From contig MNCI01027315.1 of the NCBI GenBank assembly GCA_015680685.1, positions 417,966 through 481,965 of the forward strand: a stretch of DNA of 64,000 nt, given 5' to 3'. Each line of letters starts with the position of its first letter. Positions within the stretch are counted from its first letter, which is position 1. Made by a program: the position numbers and the translations under genes. Shown here piece after piece: positions 1 through 11,439 of this stretch. Source of the DNA: Gnetum montanum. Lineage: Eukaryota > Streptophyta > Gnetopsida > Gnetales > Gnetaceae. Below the pieces are notes generated by a model that saw nothing but the letters and a program-made list of their open reading frames with translations, did not search any database and was not told the origin of the DNA.

Positions 1-96
1 CTTATTTATAGAAATGGCGGCGCGACGCGATATCGCGTACGCGATATCGCAGGAGAAGACGCGATATCGCGGCCTAGTGAAAACCGCGTCTCATCA
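1..96 (-). mobile_element. Athila-like LTR, 5' (U3) edge, cut by window start
   Basis: Read on the minus strand, this begins TGATGAGACGCGG, the same kind of start (TGATRAGCC, TGATGAATC) as the other Athila-like LTRs here. It then carries three copies of GCGATATCGC and a CTATAAATA TATA box close to the window edge. Two of the GCGATATCGC copies form a perfect 24-bp palindrome at 27-50. The LTR interrupts a gag remnant that continues at 97. CpG sites are intact, unlike in the other LTRs, which suggests a younger insertion. The other end lies outside the window, so the target duplication cannot be checked. Confidence 0.6.
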
Positions 97-1766
97 GTAC
101 ATCTCTCATCAACTGAGTCCCTCATCTTTGCTACCTAGGCTACTACATTGGCGATAGATTTTTGAATTGGTAGCATTTTCTTTTGGATTATGTGATCCAA
201 GGTTTTCTCTTCTTATGTGTCACAAACTCATGCATCTCTCTTTTGGATTGATGGATCTCTGTTATACTCCTTAGCTAATTCTCTCTTACTTAACTCACCT
301 TCTTCCTTTGCCACTTGGTCAATTAATATCTGGGTTTGATGGGCAGTCAATTAAGATAATTGGCCTTGAGCATAAATCTTAAGGGTCTCTCTAGTTTTGT
401 TTCACAACCCATCTACAATGTGTCTTAGTTGCTCCTATTGTGAGAATCCATGGCTTGGGCATCTGTGCAGTAATGAATAGTATCTACCCATTACTACATC
501 AAGGGTTTCATGAGTGCCTTGTTTCCATCCTTGAATTTATTTTCTTAAGTTAGATACCTATGAGTAAGTTTGATACTTATCATTGAAGATCTCTAGCATG
601 GTACTCCATCGTCTGATTAATTCAGGTTCCAGTGATCTATACTAGCTCTCTATCTCCTTCACGAGTTTTCTTGGGAATAACTTTAACTTTTGCTAATTAC
701 TTTCAATATTCTGTAGGATGCAAGCATCATGGAAATCTTGGAGGTAGTGTTGTGGATCAACATTATAACCACCTCCAAATCTTGTCATGTTGTTCATATC
801 AAGCTATTTGATACGGTTGTCCCTCATGTGCCTAGTTGGAATGTGTATAGCTTCCTGTATGTTAATGATGCTTTGAGTAGTCATCAAGGGTTCGTTATCT
901 TGATTAGGTTCATGCACTCAGCTATACTAATAACCCCTTCTGTACTCACCCCTTTCATGATCTTTTCAATCCCTACATCTTCTCTATTCGTATTCTTCAT
1001 CTTATGAATCAGAATGTCTTAAATGGTGGTCATAACGGTCATGGGTCCTTCCTTCCCTATCATGGTCATTATACTTTTGCCTCCTTTTGTGAAAGTCACC
1101 TGATGATTGTGAGGATGTAGATGAGAAAATAGAAGAATGATGTTGGCTTGTTCTAGTTTTTTAACTTTGATGTTCTTTTTTATGAGATCCAATGGAAACT
1201 CTTGGCCTTGAGTCTTTTTCCTTTCTTTTGAGTGTCTCTACTAAGTTAGAGTGTGATTGATGCATGATAGGTTCCTCTAATTGGATGATAGACATTTGTG
1301 ACTGGAACTCATGGTTTTGGTGGAGTTGTTTAGCTGTGAATTCATCTTCATCAAGCTCTTCCAAGATAATAGGAGATTTGACCTTCTTTCCTTTGTTCTA
1401 ATCATGCTTGGCCTCCATAACATTGTCTCTTCATAACTACTTTTCAGTGGGCTCATAAGGTCTAGTCATGTGTGTGGTCCAATGATACCCTCTAAGTGCT
1501 TCACTCAGTTTCATACCCTTGAGAGTAGTTTGAAGCATGATGGATGCTAAACATTGTGATGGTGAAACAATGTTCCATTGAAGATCTCTCCACCTTAATT
1601 GGTTGTCTTGATAAAAGATAAAGGTAAAATTAGAATAATAAGGATAGTGATGAGCATATGAGATCCTTGCCTACATTGGCATACTCTAATCCTCTTCTTC
1701 TTCTATTTTTTCATTGCTTATCTATAGTTCCTTGGTAGGTAATAATGTATCCTTTCTTGAAGTCAT
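97..1766 (-). pseudogene. Athila-like gag remnant A
   Basis: The minus strand matches, base by base over long stretches, the gag of the fuller element at 17193-19480. The clearest block is 500-760, corresponding to 18290-18440 (GAG fold around ...WRSTMLE.F...KY). A second block at 100-330 corresponds to 18660-18870. A plausible start codon is at 1766, the same position relative to the primer site as in the other copies. The frame is broken by many stops and shifts. Gag would form the virus-like particle of the retrotransposon. It is interrupted at 96/97 by a younger LTR of a related element. Confidence 0.65.
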
Positions 1767-1881
1767 GTTGTATTTTAAGGTGTTTTTTTTAAGTGTGCTC
1801 TTCTTAGAGTTAGGAATTTTTAACATTTAATTCTGATGCAATGAACTTTGTGAAATCAATTACTTAGCATATATTAACTTG

Positions 1882-1900
1882 TCATCAACAATGGTACCAA
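1882..1900 (-). promoter_or_regulatory. Primer-binding site (tRNA-Asp type), element A
   Basis: Directly beyond the LTR end (CTCATCA on the minus strand) lies TTGGTACCATTGTTGATGA. This is a decayed match to the complement of the tRNA-Asp 3' end (TGGCGCCGTTGCCGGGGA), the primer known for Athila-type elements. The same arrangement recurs at 7352, 10406 and 17053. Confidence 0.6.
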
Positions 1901-2989
1901 TGATGAGCGGTGGAGCAATCCAACAACCAACCATATAAGTTAAGAGTGTTCATGCATAGGCCGATTGTAATCTATGGATGAGGTAATGTGATTATACTAG
2001 TAATTGGTTTGAGTTTGTGACCATTGTCTTCCAACATGGAGCTAGTATAATCTATGTGTATGGTTTAGCTCATAGTGAGGTTTATGATATGTTGATGTTG
2101 ATTGGCCATCTGGCTCCTAGCATACATGATAAAGTGTGAAAACAATTCTAAGTCTAAGGAAAATAGTAAATAGTCTATTCTAGCCTGACGTGATGGATAT
2201 TTGGTAATGATTTGTTAGACATGCCTTGGACTCATGTAGTTACCATTGGGATTACCAAGTGTACCACTACTAAGCAAATCAAGTGATAACACTACTAGGT
2301 TACTAGATAACTACACTTAGCATTTGAAATTAGTCATATCCATTTTGCGTAACAACAGTGAAAATAAAGTGCATGGAACAGTAAACATTAACTAGGAAAT
2401 TAGTCATTTGAAATTACCAGATAACTACACTTAGCATTTGAAATTAATCATGTCCATTTTGCGTAACAACAGCAAAAATAAAGTGCATGGAATAGTAAAC
2501 ATTAACTAGGAAAACATTTAAGTGAAAAAGTTAAACATTATTCTAGGTAAATAGAAAAGAAATAAAGTGGATTCTATAATGGTGAAAAGTAATCTCAATC
2601 TTTATTGTCAGTTACACTTGTGTCCAAGTACAAGATGCTTGAATAAAGACTATGTACAATCACTCTACACCACACTATGGCCACACATTACTAAGTACTT
2701 ATAGCTAAAATTGCAAAACAAACTACAAGAGTTATGCTCAAGTATGGATTAAAATTTTGAAGGATGGATTGTAATTTTTTCTTAATGATTAACCCTTTCT
2801 CAATCCTTAGCTTAAAATTTGAAAACATTTTAGCATTTAAGCTCAAGGTGATTTCATAATAATATTTTCCAAGGCTCTAAGGTAACTAAAATCATCAATT
2901 TGTTCAAGTTATTTTGATTATTTTTAATATTAGTTAGCATAATTTTTGAAAATATGGTGTTAGAAAAAGTTTAAGAATTAAATTCTTAG
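1901..2989 (-). mobile_element. Athila-like LTR A
   Basis: Its 3' end (minus strand) is fixed by CTCATCA plus the adjoining primer site. It shares the internal R/U5-like words of the other LTRs, such as the poly-A-signal-like ...CAATAAAGA... tract around 2600 and the AGTGTTATCACTTG block around 2280. A polypurine tract at 2990-2997 (TATGGGGGG on the minus strand) sets the probable U3 edge. It also contains a local duplication: the AACATTAACTAGGAAA stretch near 2380-2400 recurs near 2500. The LTR has 3'-noncoding element sequence on one side and primer site plus gag on the other, so it joins two element units. Confidence 0.6.
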
Positions 2990-4480
2990 CCCCCCATAAT
3001 AAATGAGCTCAACTCTAGAAGGTCACAAGTTTTCAAACAACTAAAACCAAAGGTCTAGTTCATAAGATGGCCAAGGAATATTGAATTTGAAGGATAGTTC
3101 AATATACAATAGTAGAAATTAATCAATATTGATAAGAAGTAATTCTAAAATCATGCATAAAGTTCAAGATGTTTTCCATGATGTTTTGAAAGATGTAATG
3201 TTTCAGTTTAGAGCTATGATCAACAAAAGTCATGCAAGTGGGTCCTTTCCTAAAGCAGGCTCCTATCATAATTCCCTTGGATAACCTCTTCTATAGATGT
3301 CCATGGGTACCTTAGAAATTAACTATAGATCATGTCTTTATTTCAAACAACACACAACCACCTTGGTTTGGATCATGTACTATACTATACAAAACTATTA
3401 GGTTCATAATTGCATGTAATAGTGAGATGAATAATGGAATGAGAAGTAATTGCAAAGATTGGAATGTGAGCTACCTAACCATGTTTGCAATAGGTTCTTG
3501 TGTCAATTATGATTAAGATGACCATCATACCTATTTGTCCAACTTTCAAACTAAGTCCATACCATTAATAATGGCTTCGCATTGATGTGTTCCTTTTTGC
3601 CTACCATCATGAGTCCACAACAACAATAAAGAATGAGCATCACTCCAAAAAAAGAGAAAGAAAAGAGAAGAAAAAGGTAGTTTTAGAGATTATTGAGGAA
3701 GAAATTTTGGCCTTATTAAGAGGAGTGCCTTTAGGCATGGGTAACATGTCTTTCTAGTCCTATAACTAGTGCTTGTATCTTAAGATATCTTTAGAGAGTT
3801 GTGCCTTGAATTCCCATTGGTTTTTTCCTTTTTTCCTATCTCTCTTTTTTTTTGTTTTTTTTGGAACCACATATTGCAAGGACATACTTCCTTTATGGTC
3901 GATAGTAAGAGTGATAATACGTTCCATGAGGAGTCATAGGCAACAAAAAAGGAAGTCAAGAAGAGAACCAAACAAATCCCCTTGAGGTCACACCCTTTTC
4001 CATTCCCACTTGATCTTTCTCCTTTTCTTCAAGGCATAATGATCATTAGTTTATTTTAGTTTCATGTGAGAAGAACCATATTTCTTTCATGATAAGGATC
4101 TTTTATTTAGAGAAACTAGAAAGATGGATGATATGGTCTCATTGCATTACATAATTATTTACCCAATCATCTTGATAGCATAGAACAAAGACCTAACACA
4201 TACTGTTGACTTCTATATTATGACTAACAATCTTATCAACAAAAAACATAGGAAACATTCATAAAACATAAAGGAAATGAATCAAGCAAAGAGAAAATTA
4301 TAAAGAAAAGAGAAAACTATAAAGAAAAAAAGTAAGAAGAAATGAAAAAACATATTAAGAATTGAAAATTTTTGAAGAAATAGGAAAATAATAAAAAATT
4401 GTAAAACCAAAAGTGAAAACACACTTATTAGTTCTTGATTCAAGATGAGGCATCTCCCCCATGACTAAACTCATGGGTGA
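2990..4480 (-). mobile_element. 3' noncoding region of pol-deleted Athila-like element B
   Basis: Minus-strand sequence from 4030 down to 3700 aligns closely with 23670-23970, the noncoding stretch after integrase in the complete element: GAAAAGGGTGTGACYTCAAGGGG, then an A-rich run, then GAAAGACATGTTA. The region opens near 4465 with a purine tract, ATGGGGGAGA, matching the one at 23413 just after integrase. It closes at the polypurine tract 2990-2997. No coding signal is supported here. Confidence 0.6.
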
Positions 4481-5330
4481 GCATTTATAAAATGGACCAC
4501 ACATTCCTTTGGTTATACACCATAATTATTCCATTTATGATCTTTAGTGATTTATGTTTTTGCTTGTTAGCACATTTAACATTAATGATAAACAGGTTTC
4601 AATAATTTGGTAATATATATTTCATTGGACTAGAAGGTATTTTCTTTTTAGGGGGTCTAGATATGTTTCCTTTTTAACTTTTGATTTTAGTTCTTGGGTC
4701 TCCTTGTTTAACATCTTCTTTTATTATATAGTTAAAGTGTAAGATGTCTTTCTCTATGTTCTATGTTTGGTTCATTTTCTTAGGACTAGAACTAATAAGT
4801 AGGTTGGATATTTCCATGCATCTTTTGAATAGTTTGGTATTCTCATTCTTAAGCCATTGAGTATCTTTTAGTTTAGTGACTATTATGTAGACTTGTTTTT
4901 TCATACATACTTGTTCCTCAAGTTTGTTATGGATTGGTATAGGGATTTTTTTATTACTTTGAACTTTTAGTCCATAATTACACCCTTTATCATTATTAAT
5001 AATGCATGGAATTTTTTGTTTCTCCAGAGTGATAAGTTCATCTTTTATGTACTATGTTGGAGTGATAATGGTTGTTGACTTTTGCATAGGCTTAGGAGAC
5101 ATTTTTTGTGTGAGAAAGAGCATTGCACTAGATTGGCCTTGTGCTAGTCTTGATGAGCTAGTAGCTCTATTAGTTTTATTCACTTCTTCTGGAACTATCC
5201 TAAAGAAAGAATGTTTCTAGGACTTATGCTTAGATCTACTAACATTATCATTTACTTATATGTTGATGACACAAGTGGAATTTTTCTGTTGAGGTTGTGG
5301 TGCCAATCCTTCTTACGTTATTGCGGGTAA
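4481..5330 (-). mobile_element. Protease-RT linker remnant; pol deleted
   Basis: Minus-strand sequence near 5040-4790 aligns with the linker after protease in the complete element (20170-20400): TTCCATGCAT followed by AGGGTGTAATT. Near 5320 a GCARTAACGTAA word matches the end of gag at 19530. Between the linker and the post-integrase tract at about 4465 there is room for only about 300 bases, where the complete element carries about 3 kb of RT, RNase H and integrase. No RT or integrase motif is present, so this copy could not have encoded its own pol. Confidence 0.55.
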
Positions 5331-7237
5331 CATATGTTAGAGGAGAGTATAAAAGTATGAAGGATGTGATGGATGATGGGAGGCATGAGATGATGATCTC
5401 ATAACATATGTTGTGGGTTGATGGTATTTAGAAAAGTAGTAGTAATGAGTTGAGGCATTCGAAGTATAACCAGCAAGAAAAACATGTTGTTGAATATAAT
5501 ACCCATAAGGATCCATCTGGTGATAGGGATATTGCTGGTTTATTAATGACATCCCCCATGACTATGGGTTTTACCACTATGATTGATAGTATTCTTGAGG
5601 TTGATAAAAAGTCTAACTAGGATAATACTGTTGGTTGTAGGAGTATCCATAATTACCTTGTGGGTAAGGTAATCTCGTAACTTTTCTATGAACTTCAGAT
5701 TTAAAGAAAAAGCCCCAAAATCTAGTAGATGTAACATAATTGGGCAATAGCCCTTTGGATGTTCATATCGGTAGATGTCACATCCATCTTTCTCCTTTGT
5801 ATTTGAGTTTGCAACCTCTTATACTACAAGTATTTTTCCTTTTTTCCAATAAGTGTCCTTACTTGTTTACTTTTTCTTTTTCCTCCTTTTATTTTGACTA
5901 CTTGATCCTATTTCCATTACCTTTGCCTATATGATTTTCAAGTTGATTGTAACTTTTTCATTCATCAACTTCCACATATTATTTACCCTTACTTTAGTCT
6001 CAATCATAGACTTTTGTATTACAACGTTTTGTGGAAAATCAACTTATCAAGAGCTACCACTTTTTCTTGATCATAAATATGGATCTCTTTTTTATGAAGA
6101 GTTGGATCCCAGTTATATTCCTCTACACTCTCTCTTTTACACAACTCTCTTTCTTCTTTTGCCACCTATTCAATTAGCCTTTGTATCCAACGAGCTCTTA
6201 GCTTTGATAATTTTCCTTGGGCATAGATCCCAAGAGTCTTCCTCATTTTGTTACAAAGCCCATCTATGATGTGATGAAGTTTCTCTTTTGAGAAAATCCA
6301 TGGCTTGGGCATCTATGTAGTAGAGAATAGTATTTTTCTAAGGCTAAATCTAGGGATTTATGGGTTTATTACTTCCAACCTTAGATTTGTTTTCTTAAAT
6401 TAGATACTCTTGAATAGGTTTGCTATTTTTCATTGAAGAGCTCAAGCATTTTGGACCATTGGTGGGTTGAACTTGGTTCCAATGATCTATACTAACTTTT
6501 AGCTTCTTCTATTAGTATCATAGGGAAGACCTTAATCTTTTTCCACTTGCTTTTGATATTTTGCAAGGTGTAGGCATCATCAAAGACATGTAAATAATGT
6601 TATGAATCGGAACTGTAGCCTCTCTCAAATTTAAGAATGTTATTCATATCAACTCATTTGATGTGACTTTTTCTTTAATGCCTTTGGGGTATTCTAATTA
6701 TCTCCATGTTCTGTACCATGCCTCTAGTAGCCAACAAGGGTTCATCATCATCAAACATGTCATGGTGATAATCTCTATTTCTATTTCTCTAATTATGATG
6801 ATCTTGTCAATGCTCTATTTGATACCTTGTATCTTATCTTTGATTTTCATTTCTATCTCTATTGTGATCCATTAGTGGAGCTCTGTCTTCATACCTATGT
6901 TAATCTTCATCAGAACTAGATGCTATAAAGGCAAAGAAAGATGGTAAACTAGGAGACTTGTAATGGCTTCTATATCTTTCCCTATGATCCCTTGGTTCAT
7001 CTCTTTTAAGTTTGTAGGAGGTCCTAGGCCTTGAGGCCCTCATTATTCTAGGACTTGCTTCATTCTCTCTAGAGTTATTCATAATAGTTGACTGTAGTCT
7101 TTGAATATAGTAAGGATTAGAATGAGCATATGAGACCCCTGCTTGTAGTGGTTCCCTTTAATTTTCTTCAATATAGATCCTATCATTACTACTATGAGTG
7201 TTCTCATCCTGTGATGGACTAGAGGCCCTATGTGCAT
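5331..7237 (-). pseudogene. Athila-like gag remnant B
   Basis: Minus-strand gag remnant. The C-terminal end (5337-5552) contains QQYPYHQMDPYGYYIQQ, matching QQYPYWQPDLYGNYVQQ at about 19285 in the complete element. Sequence at 6240-6700 matches the central gag block (18290-18500), and 6900-7080 encodes the charged RHRERYRSHYKS-like linker seen at 17800-17960. A start codon is plausible at 7237, downstream of the primer site at 7352-7371. Stops and frameshifts are scattered throughout. Confidence 0.65.
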
Positions 7238-7351
7238 GTTCATAATTAAGAATGTGTGTGTGAATTAAAATATTAAATTTTCCTAAAATATAAATCATTA
7301 ATTCTTTAACAATAATTGTTTATAATATAACTAATCTAGATCACTAGCACC

Positions 7352-7371
7352 ATCCCCAACAATGGTGCTAA
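7352..7371 (-). promoter_or_regulatory. Primer-binding site (tRNA-Asp type), element B
   Basis: On the minus strand TTAGCACCATTGTTGGGGAT follows the LTR end CTCGTCA immediately. It is the best conserved of the three minus-strand copies and resembles the tRNA-Asp complement TGGCGCCGTTGCCGGGGA. Confidence 0.65.
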
Positions 7372-8330
7372 TGACGAGCACTGAGTATCCCCTATGCACA
7401 ACCATATGAATTACAAGTATTCACATGCAATCTAGTTGAATTCTGTGAATGGAACTAGTGTGGTATTTGGATTGTTAAGCATTGATCACAAGTCACTATT
7501 TTCTCACTTGGACTAGTGGTAGCTTTATCACATATGGTTTAGTCCAAAGTGAGGCATATGGTTATTAATATTATGTGGCTAAGGCTAAATTATATATAAG
7601 TATGAAAATCAATTATTTAATCTAATTAATAATAATAAGATAAATCCTAAACTATCCTAAGGCTGATGAGTATCCGTTCTTAGCTTGTTGTACACATCTA
7701 AAACTCACATACCCACTGTTAAAAATACCAAGTGTTATGCTACTGGGCAAATCAAGTAATAACACTGCTAGAATTACCAAGTGAATATGTGTTTATGCTT
7801 GAAACTCGTCATGTTCATTTCATCAATTGATTAATATGCGTAAAAATATAAATATTACCTAAGTATATTAAAAGTAAATTGCATTAAAAGTATATCTATT
7901 CTAAGTCAAAGTGCTACAATGAATATGAATCAATCTTAGTCTTATTACCATTTATGGAATGTGTCTAGGTACCATGCTACTCAAATAAGACACTGTACAG
8001 TTGACTCAAATTCACACTTTGGGCAATCAATGACTATTTGCTAAGATTACAAAATAAAACTATAAGAGTTTGGCTACACTATTGACCAAATTATGCCAAA
8101 TATGTAGCAAGTGCTTACATATCTATAAGCAAATACAGGCATTGCATCGATGGAGATGTGTTAACTCATTTGATTGTGTTAATGTAGCTAAGTTATTGTA
8201 GATGTGATTTAGCATCTACGATGTAGCAACCAACTAAGATGCATTGATACAAATGGTACAACTCTAGATGCGATGTAGCATCTACAATATCTTAGTCGAC
8301 TGATACACTTGACAAAATGATGCTTTATCA
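7372..8330 (-). mobile_element. Athila-like LTR B
   Basis: On the minus strand it runs from TGATAAAGCATC (ending at 8330) to CTCGTCA (7372), giving TG...CA termini and about 959 bp. The U3 part (8160-8320) holds repeated small palindromes built on GATGTAGCATC and CATCTAC. Shared R/U5 words (the GTGTTATGCTACTGGGC block near 7730 and the box around 7950) tie it to the other LTRs. It sits upstream of gag B as a 5' LTR. Confidence 0.65.
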
Positions 8331-9284
8331 TATCCCTACAATTTAACTACTTGACATATCAAGTTTTATCACTTGTTCTCTATTCTATTTGAAAGCTTTA
8401 GTATGTAATTATTTTTCTACAACAAGAGGATAACTAAGATCTCTGTTTAGGAGTTAAATATCAAATTTTTAAAGATGTTACTTTTAAATTATAGCTTTAA
8501 GCAAGAAATCTTCTAGTAAAAGTTGAACAATTAATTTGCTTGCTAAAGGATTAGTTTCTTTTTCTTTTGGAGGCTCTAGTTGGAGAAGCTATTAGCTTTT
8601 ATTTATTAGTTTTGATTAATGTTTGTTTTTATCTTCAGAGAGAGTTTTTTTCTTCTGTTTATAAGAAATTCTTTAGTAAGAAGTAAAAACCCATGAGGGA
8701 GTTTTTGAACAAGAACAAGGCCTAATTCTTTTCCTATCCTAAAGGGAAGATTTTTTAGGATTAGTTATTAGGGTGTGAATTTTAAGAGTACTAGTACTTC
8801 TCAGTATTTTTCTACTTGATAAGTTGTTTAGGTCTTTGCTCTACATGCTTCAGTAAATAAGAGCTTAAGTGTAAGATTGCATATCATCAAGAATGACTTC
8901 ATTGATGCTTGGTTGAAACTTGTTACAAACTTTTGATGTCTATTTTCAAGTATGCTGAGCAACAAGATACTCAAAAAAAAAAGAACATGAGAAAATGATT
9001 CTTCACATCTATCAAGAGAACATTAAAGAGAAATATTTTTCACATGTTTAAGATTAGTGCTAATAGGAAGACCTTGATGAATAAGTTACCATAAAAAAAT
9101 ATCAATTTTAGGAAATGTAGGACCTCTCCAAATATCTTTCATTTTCTACATCCAACAATGTAATGATAATTACATTTTCTAGGCCTTATTGAATTTTTAT
9201 GAATAAAATCATTCTTTGTAAGAAACTCATATGCAAATTTCGAATGAAAAGGAAAAATATATATGCCATTGTTTTAAAAAATAC
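8331..9284 (+). repeat. Dispersed repeat (family 4), copy 1, plus unassigned AT-rich DNA
   Basis: 8375-8780 is repeated, with the same order of blocks, at 14745-14870 and 15360-15640. Shared words include TTTGAAAGCTT, TTTTAGTAAGAAG, AAAACC.ATGAGGG and CTATCCTA. A further piece lies inverted at 14560-14640. No termini or coding domain could be identified; a degraded LINE segment is possible. 8780-9284 shows nothing recognisable. Confidence 0.5.
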
Positions 9285-10275
9285 CTAAAAAAGATTAATG
9301 CAAAATATTGTCAAATTTTTGTAAGGCATAGGCATTGTGGAAAGCTTGTAGATGATTCTGCATATCTAAGTTGCATCCCCCCTCAAATTGTGGAATATTA
9401 TTCATGTCTAAGTGCTTGATCCAACTATCTCTCACATGCCTGGTTGGGATTTTTACTGCCTTTGTAATGTTGATCATGCTTCGAGTCTCCAATAGAGGTT
9501 CATCATCATGATTATGTTGATGACACCGATGATGGTTTTTGTCACCTCTATGTTATTGATGGCCTTAACGATCTCTATTGTCTCATTGATCATCTTCATC
9601 ATGATTATTTTGATGATGACTTCTATGAGAACTTGAAGATGAAGAGGAATGTTCAGAATCGGATGAAGAGAATAAAGAGAAAGGTGGACTATCACTGCCA
9701 CCACCTCTTCATCCAATATGACCACCATCCTTAGATCCCTTACCATTATGATCCTTACTCGAGTCCCTACCTTGATTGTCACTTTTTTTCGAACCTAGTT
9801 TATGAATAGTGGATCGTAGGTTCAGGGTCACACCCTCATCACCAATAATGAAGGGTGGAGTATTTTCATATTGAGAACCCTTAGGGGGAGGATACAAATT
9901 GTCATCTTGGTTTAGCAGGAACAAGGGATTAGTGAAATGTTTTCCCTTTGTAAGTTCATGGTGCTTCGTTTGATGTCAATCTCACTTACATTGTGTTCCT
10001 GTGGGATGGTAATCCTGAGTGTCATGATCGTTCACAACATATTCCTTATGAAGATTTGAGATGCCTAACTTCTTAAGGGTTTGAAACAACATCCCTGGCA
10101 CAAATCACTCGAGAGGAAATATGATGTTTCCCTCCATATCACACCATCATAGTTGTTCATCTTGATGTAGGAAGAAGATGAAGTCCAGTACATACTCATC
10201 TAGATGAGTATATACCACTTTGCACTCCTATGGAACCAGTAATTTAACATCTTCATGCCTATGGGAAGAAGACAT
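9285..10275 (-). pseudogene. Athila-like gag remnant C, 3'-truncated
   Basis: Minus-strand gag beginning with ATG at 10275 (ATGTCTTCTTCCCATAGG, comparable to ATGTCTCCTTC at 17193). The N-terminal part (10150-10250) matches 17310-17390, including the AGGATGAACAACTA-type stretch. The middle matches the basic/acidic linker, and 9290-9490 matches the block around 18130-18270 (GCCTTACAAAA). It stops at about 9285, where unrelated repeat DNA begins, so the rest of gag and all of pol are missing. Multiple stops. Confidence 0.65.
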
Positions 10276-10405
10276 TTTGCAACAAATAAAATTATTAGTG
10301 TGCTTAGTAGTTATATGTCATTTGAGAGTGATGTTGACCTTGAATTTGTCCAAAGATATTAATAATGTTCACTAATCCTAGAGAGTACATGTTTTAACAA
10401 ACAAA

Positions 10406-10425
10406 GCCCTTGGCAATGACACCAA
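10406..10425 (-). promoter_or_regulatory. Primer-binding site (tRNA-Asp type), element C
   Basis: Minus-strand TTGGTGTCATTGCCAAGGG adjoins the LTR end CTCATCA at 10426. It is the third copy of the same degenerate tRNA-Asp-like primer site. Confidence 0.6.
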
Positions 10426-11357
10426 TGATGAGTAGTGAGGTACCTCTACGCTTAACCATACGAATCACAAAGCATTCACACATGATCCAGTTGAATTCCA
10501 TGGACTTTATAGTTTTCAGTATACTAGTCTTGTAGAAGTGAACCTTGTCCTAAGGTCATTTGTTTTCTTCCTGATTACACTTATGAAGCATAATGTTATG
10601 GTTAAGAGTAATTGAGGCATATAATTTTTATCATTCTTTATTTTATGGTTTGGGTACTTAAAGAGAGATAGAGTAATTTAATAACTAATTTAATTTAACT
10701 AACTAACTAATCCTAACATAAGCATTTGGTCCGACTTTCTATACATTTCCTAAACCCACATATCCACTACTAGGTTACCAAGTGCTATGCTCTTGCGCAC
10801 ACCAAGCAATAATGTTGCTGGGATTACCAAGCAAATACATGTTATGCTCGAAGCAGTTGTACTCATGTATTTAATCTATTTAGCTTATATTACTTAATTA
10901 GCTTAATTATTGAAGAACATTAAATAATTAACTAAAAGCATTAAATGCATAAATAAATATCTAAACTATCCAAAATGTTGCAAGGTTTATCAAAAAGCTC
11001 ATCTGTATTACTGTACACACTATCATGCTTAGGTACAACAATGCTCGAATAAAGATCCATACACTTAATGACTCTTGTTGCAGGCACTTGAGAGAAATAT
11101 TCTAACTTTCAAATGTAAAAACTATAAGAGTTTGAATACTACTATGAATATTATCCCCATAAACATGGTTGGGAGCTTGTATTTATAGTTTTTGCCCTAG
11201 GGTTGTGTCAACGAGACCCCATCAACATAGCAAATGCTACGTTGACATGACCCCATCAACGAGGCAACACCACGTAAATGGGGCCTCATCAATGGGGGCC
11301 TGTTAATGAGGCCATGTTAATGGGGGCCCATCGACATGGCTTATTAACACTTCATCA
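10426..11357 (-). mobile_element. Athila-like LTR C
   Basis: On the minus strand this runs from TGATGAAGTGTTAATAAGCC (ending at 11357) to CTCATCA (10426), about 932 bp. A TATA box (CTATAAATAC) lies at about 11190. The U3 region, 11200-11350, is packed with variants of CCCCATCAACGAGGC, a short repeat unlike the U3 of the sibling LTRs. R/U5 words (AATAAAGATCC near 11050, the GTGCTATGCTC block near 10780) are shared. It butts directly onto plus-strand element tail sequence at 11358. Confidence 0.7.
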
Positions 11358-11439
11358 CCATACCTTCCCAATATTTTGTAAGGAACTTATTCCTCCTCTT
11401 CTTCACTTGAGGACAAGTTTTCCTTCAATCATGGGGGTA
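11358..11439 (+). mobile_element. 3' tail and polypurine tract of a plus-strand Athila-like element
   Basis: This matches 25088-25159 in the complete element: CCATACCTTYCCAATATTTT, then GAGGACRAGTTTTC, then a purine tract ATGGGGGTA (11431-11439) just before the LTR. Everything upstream of it has been replaced by the inverted LTR C. Confidence 0.65.

Noticed and set aside
1161-1364. Acidic 67-codon minus-strand frame as a small gene
   Set aside because: It lies inside the gag remnant A hydrophilic linker and aligns with 17740-17990.
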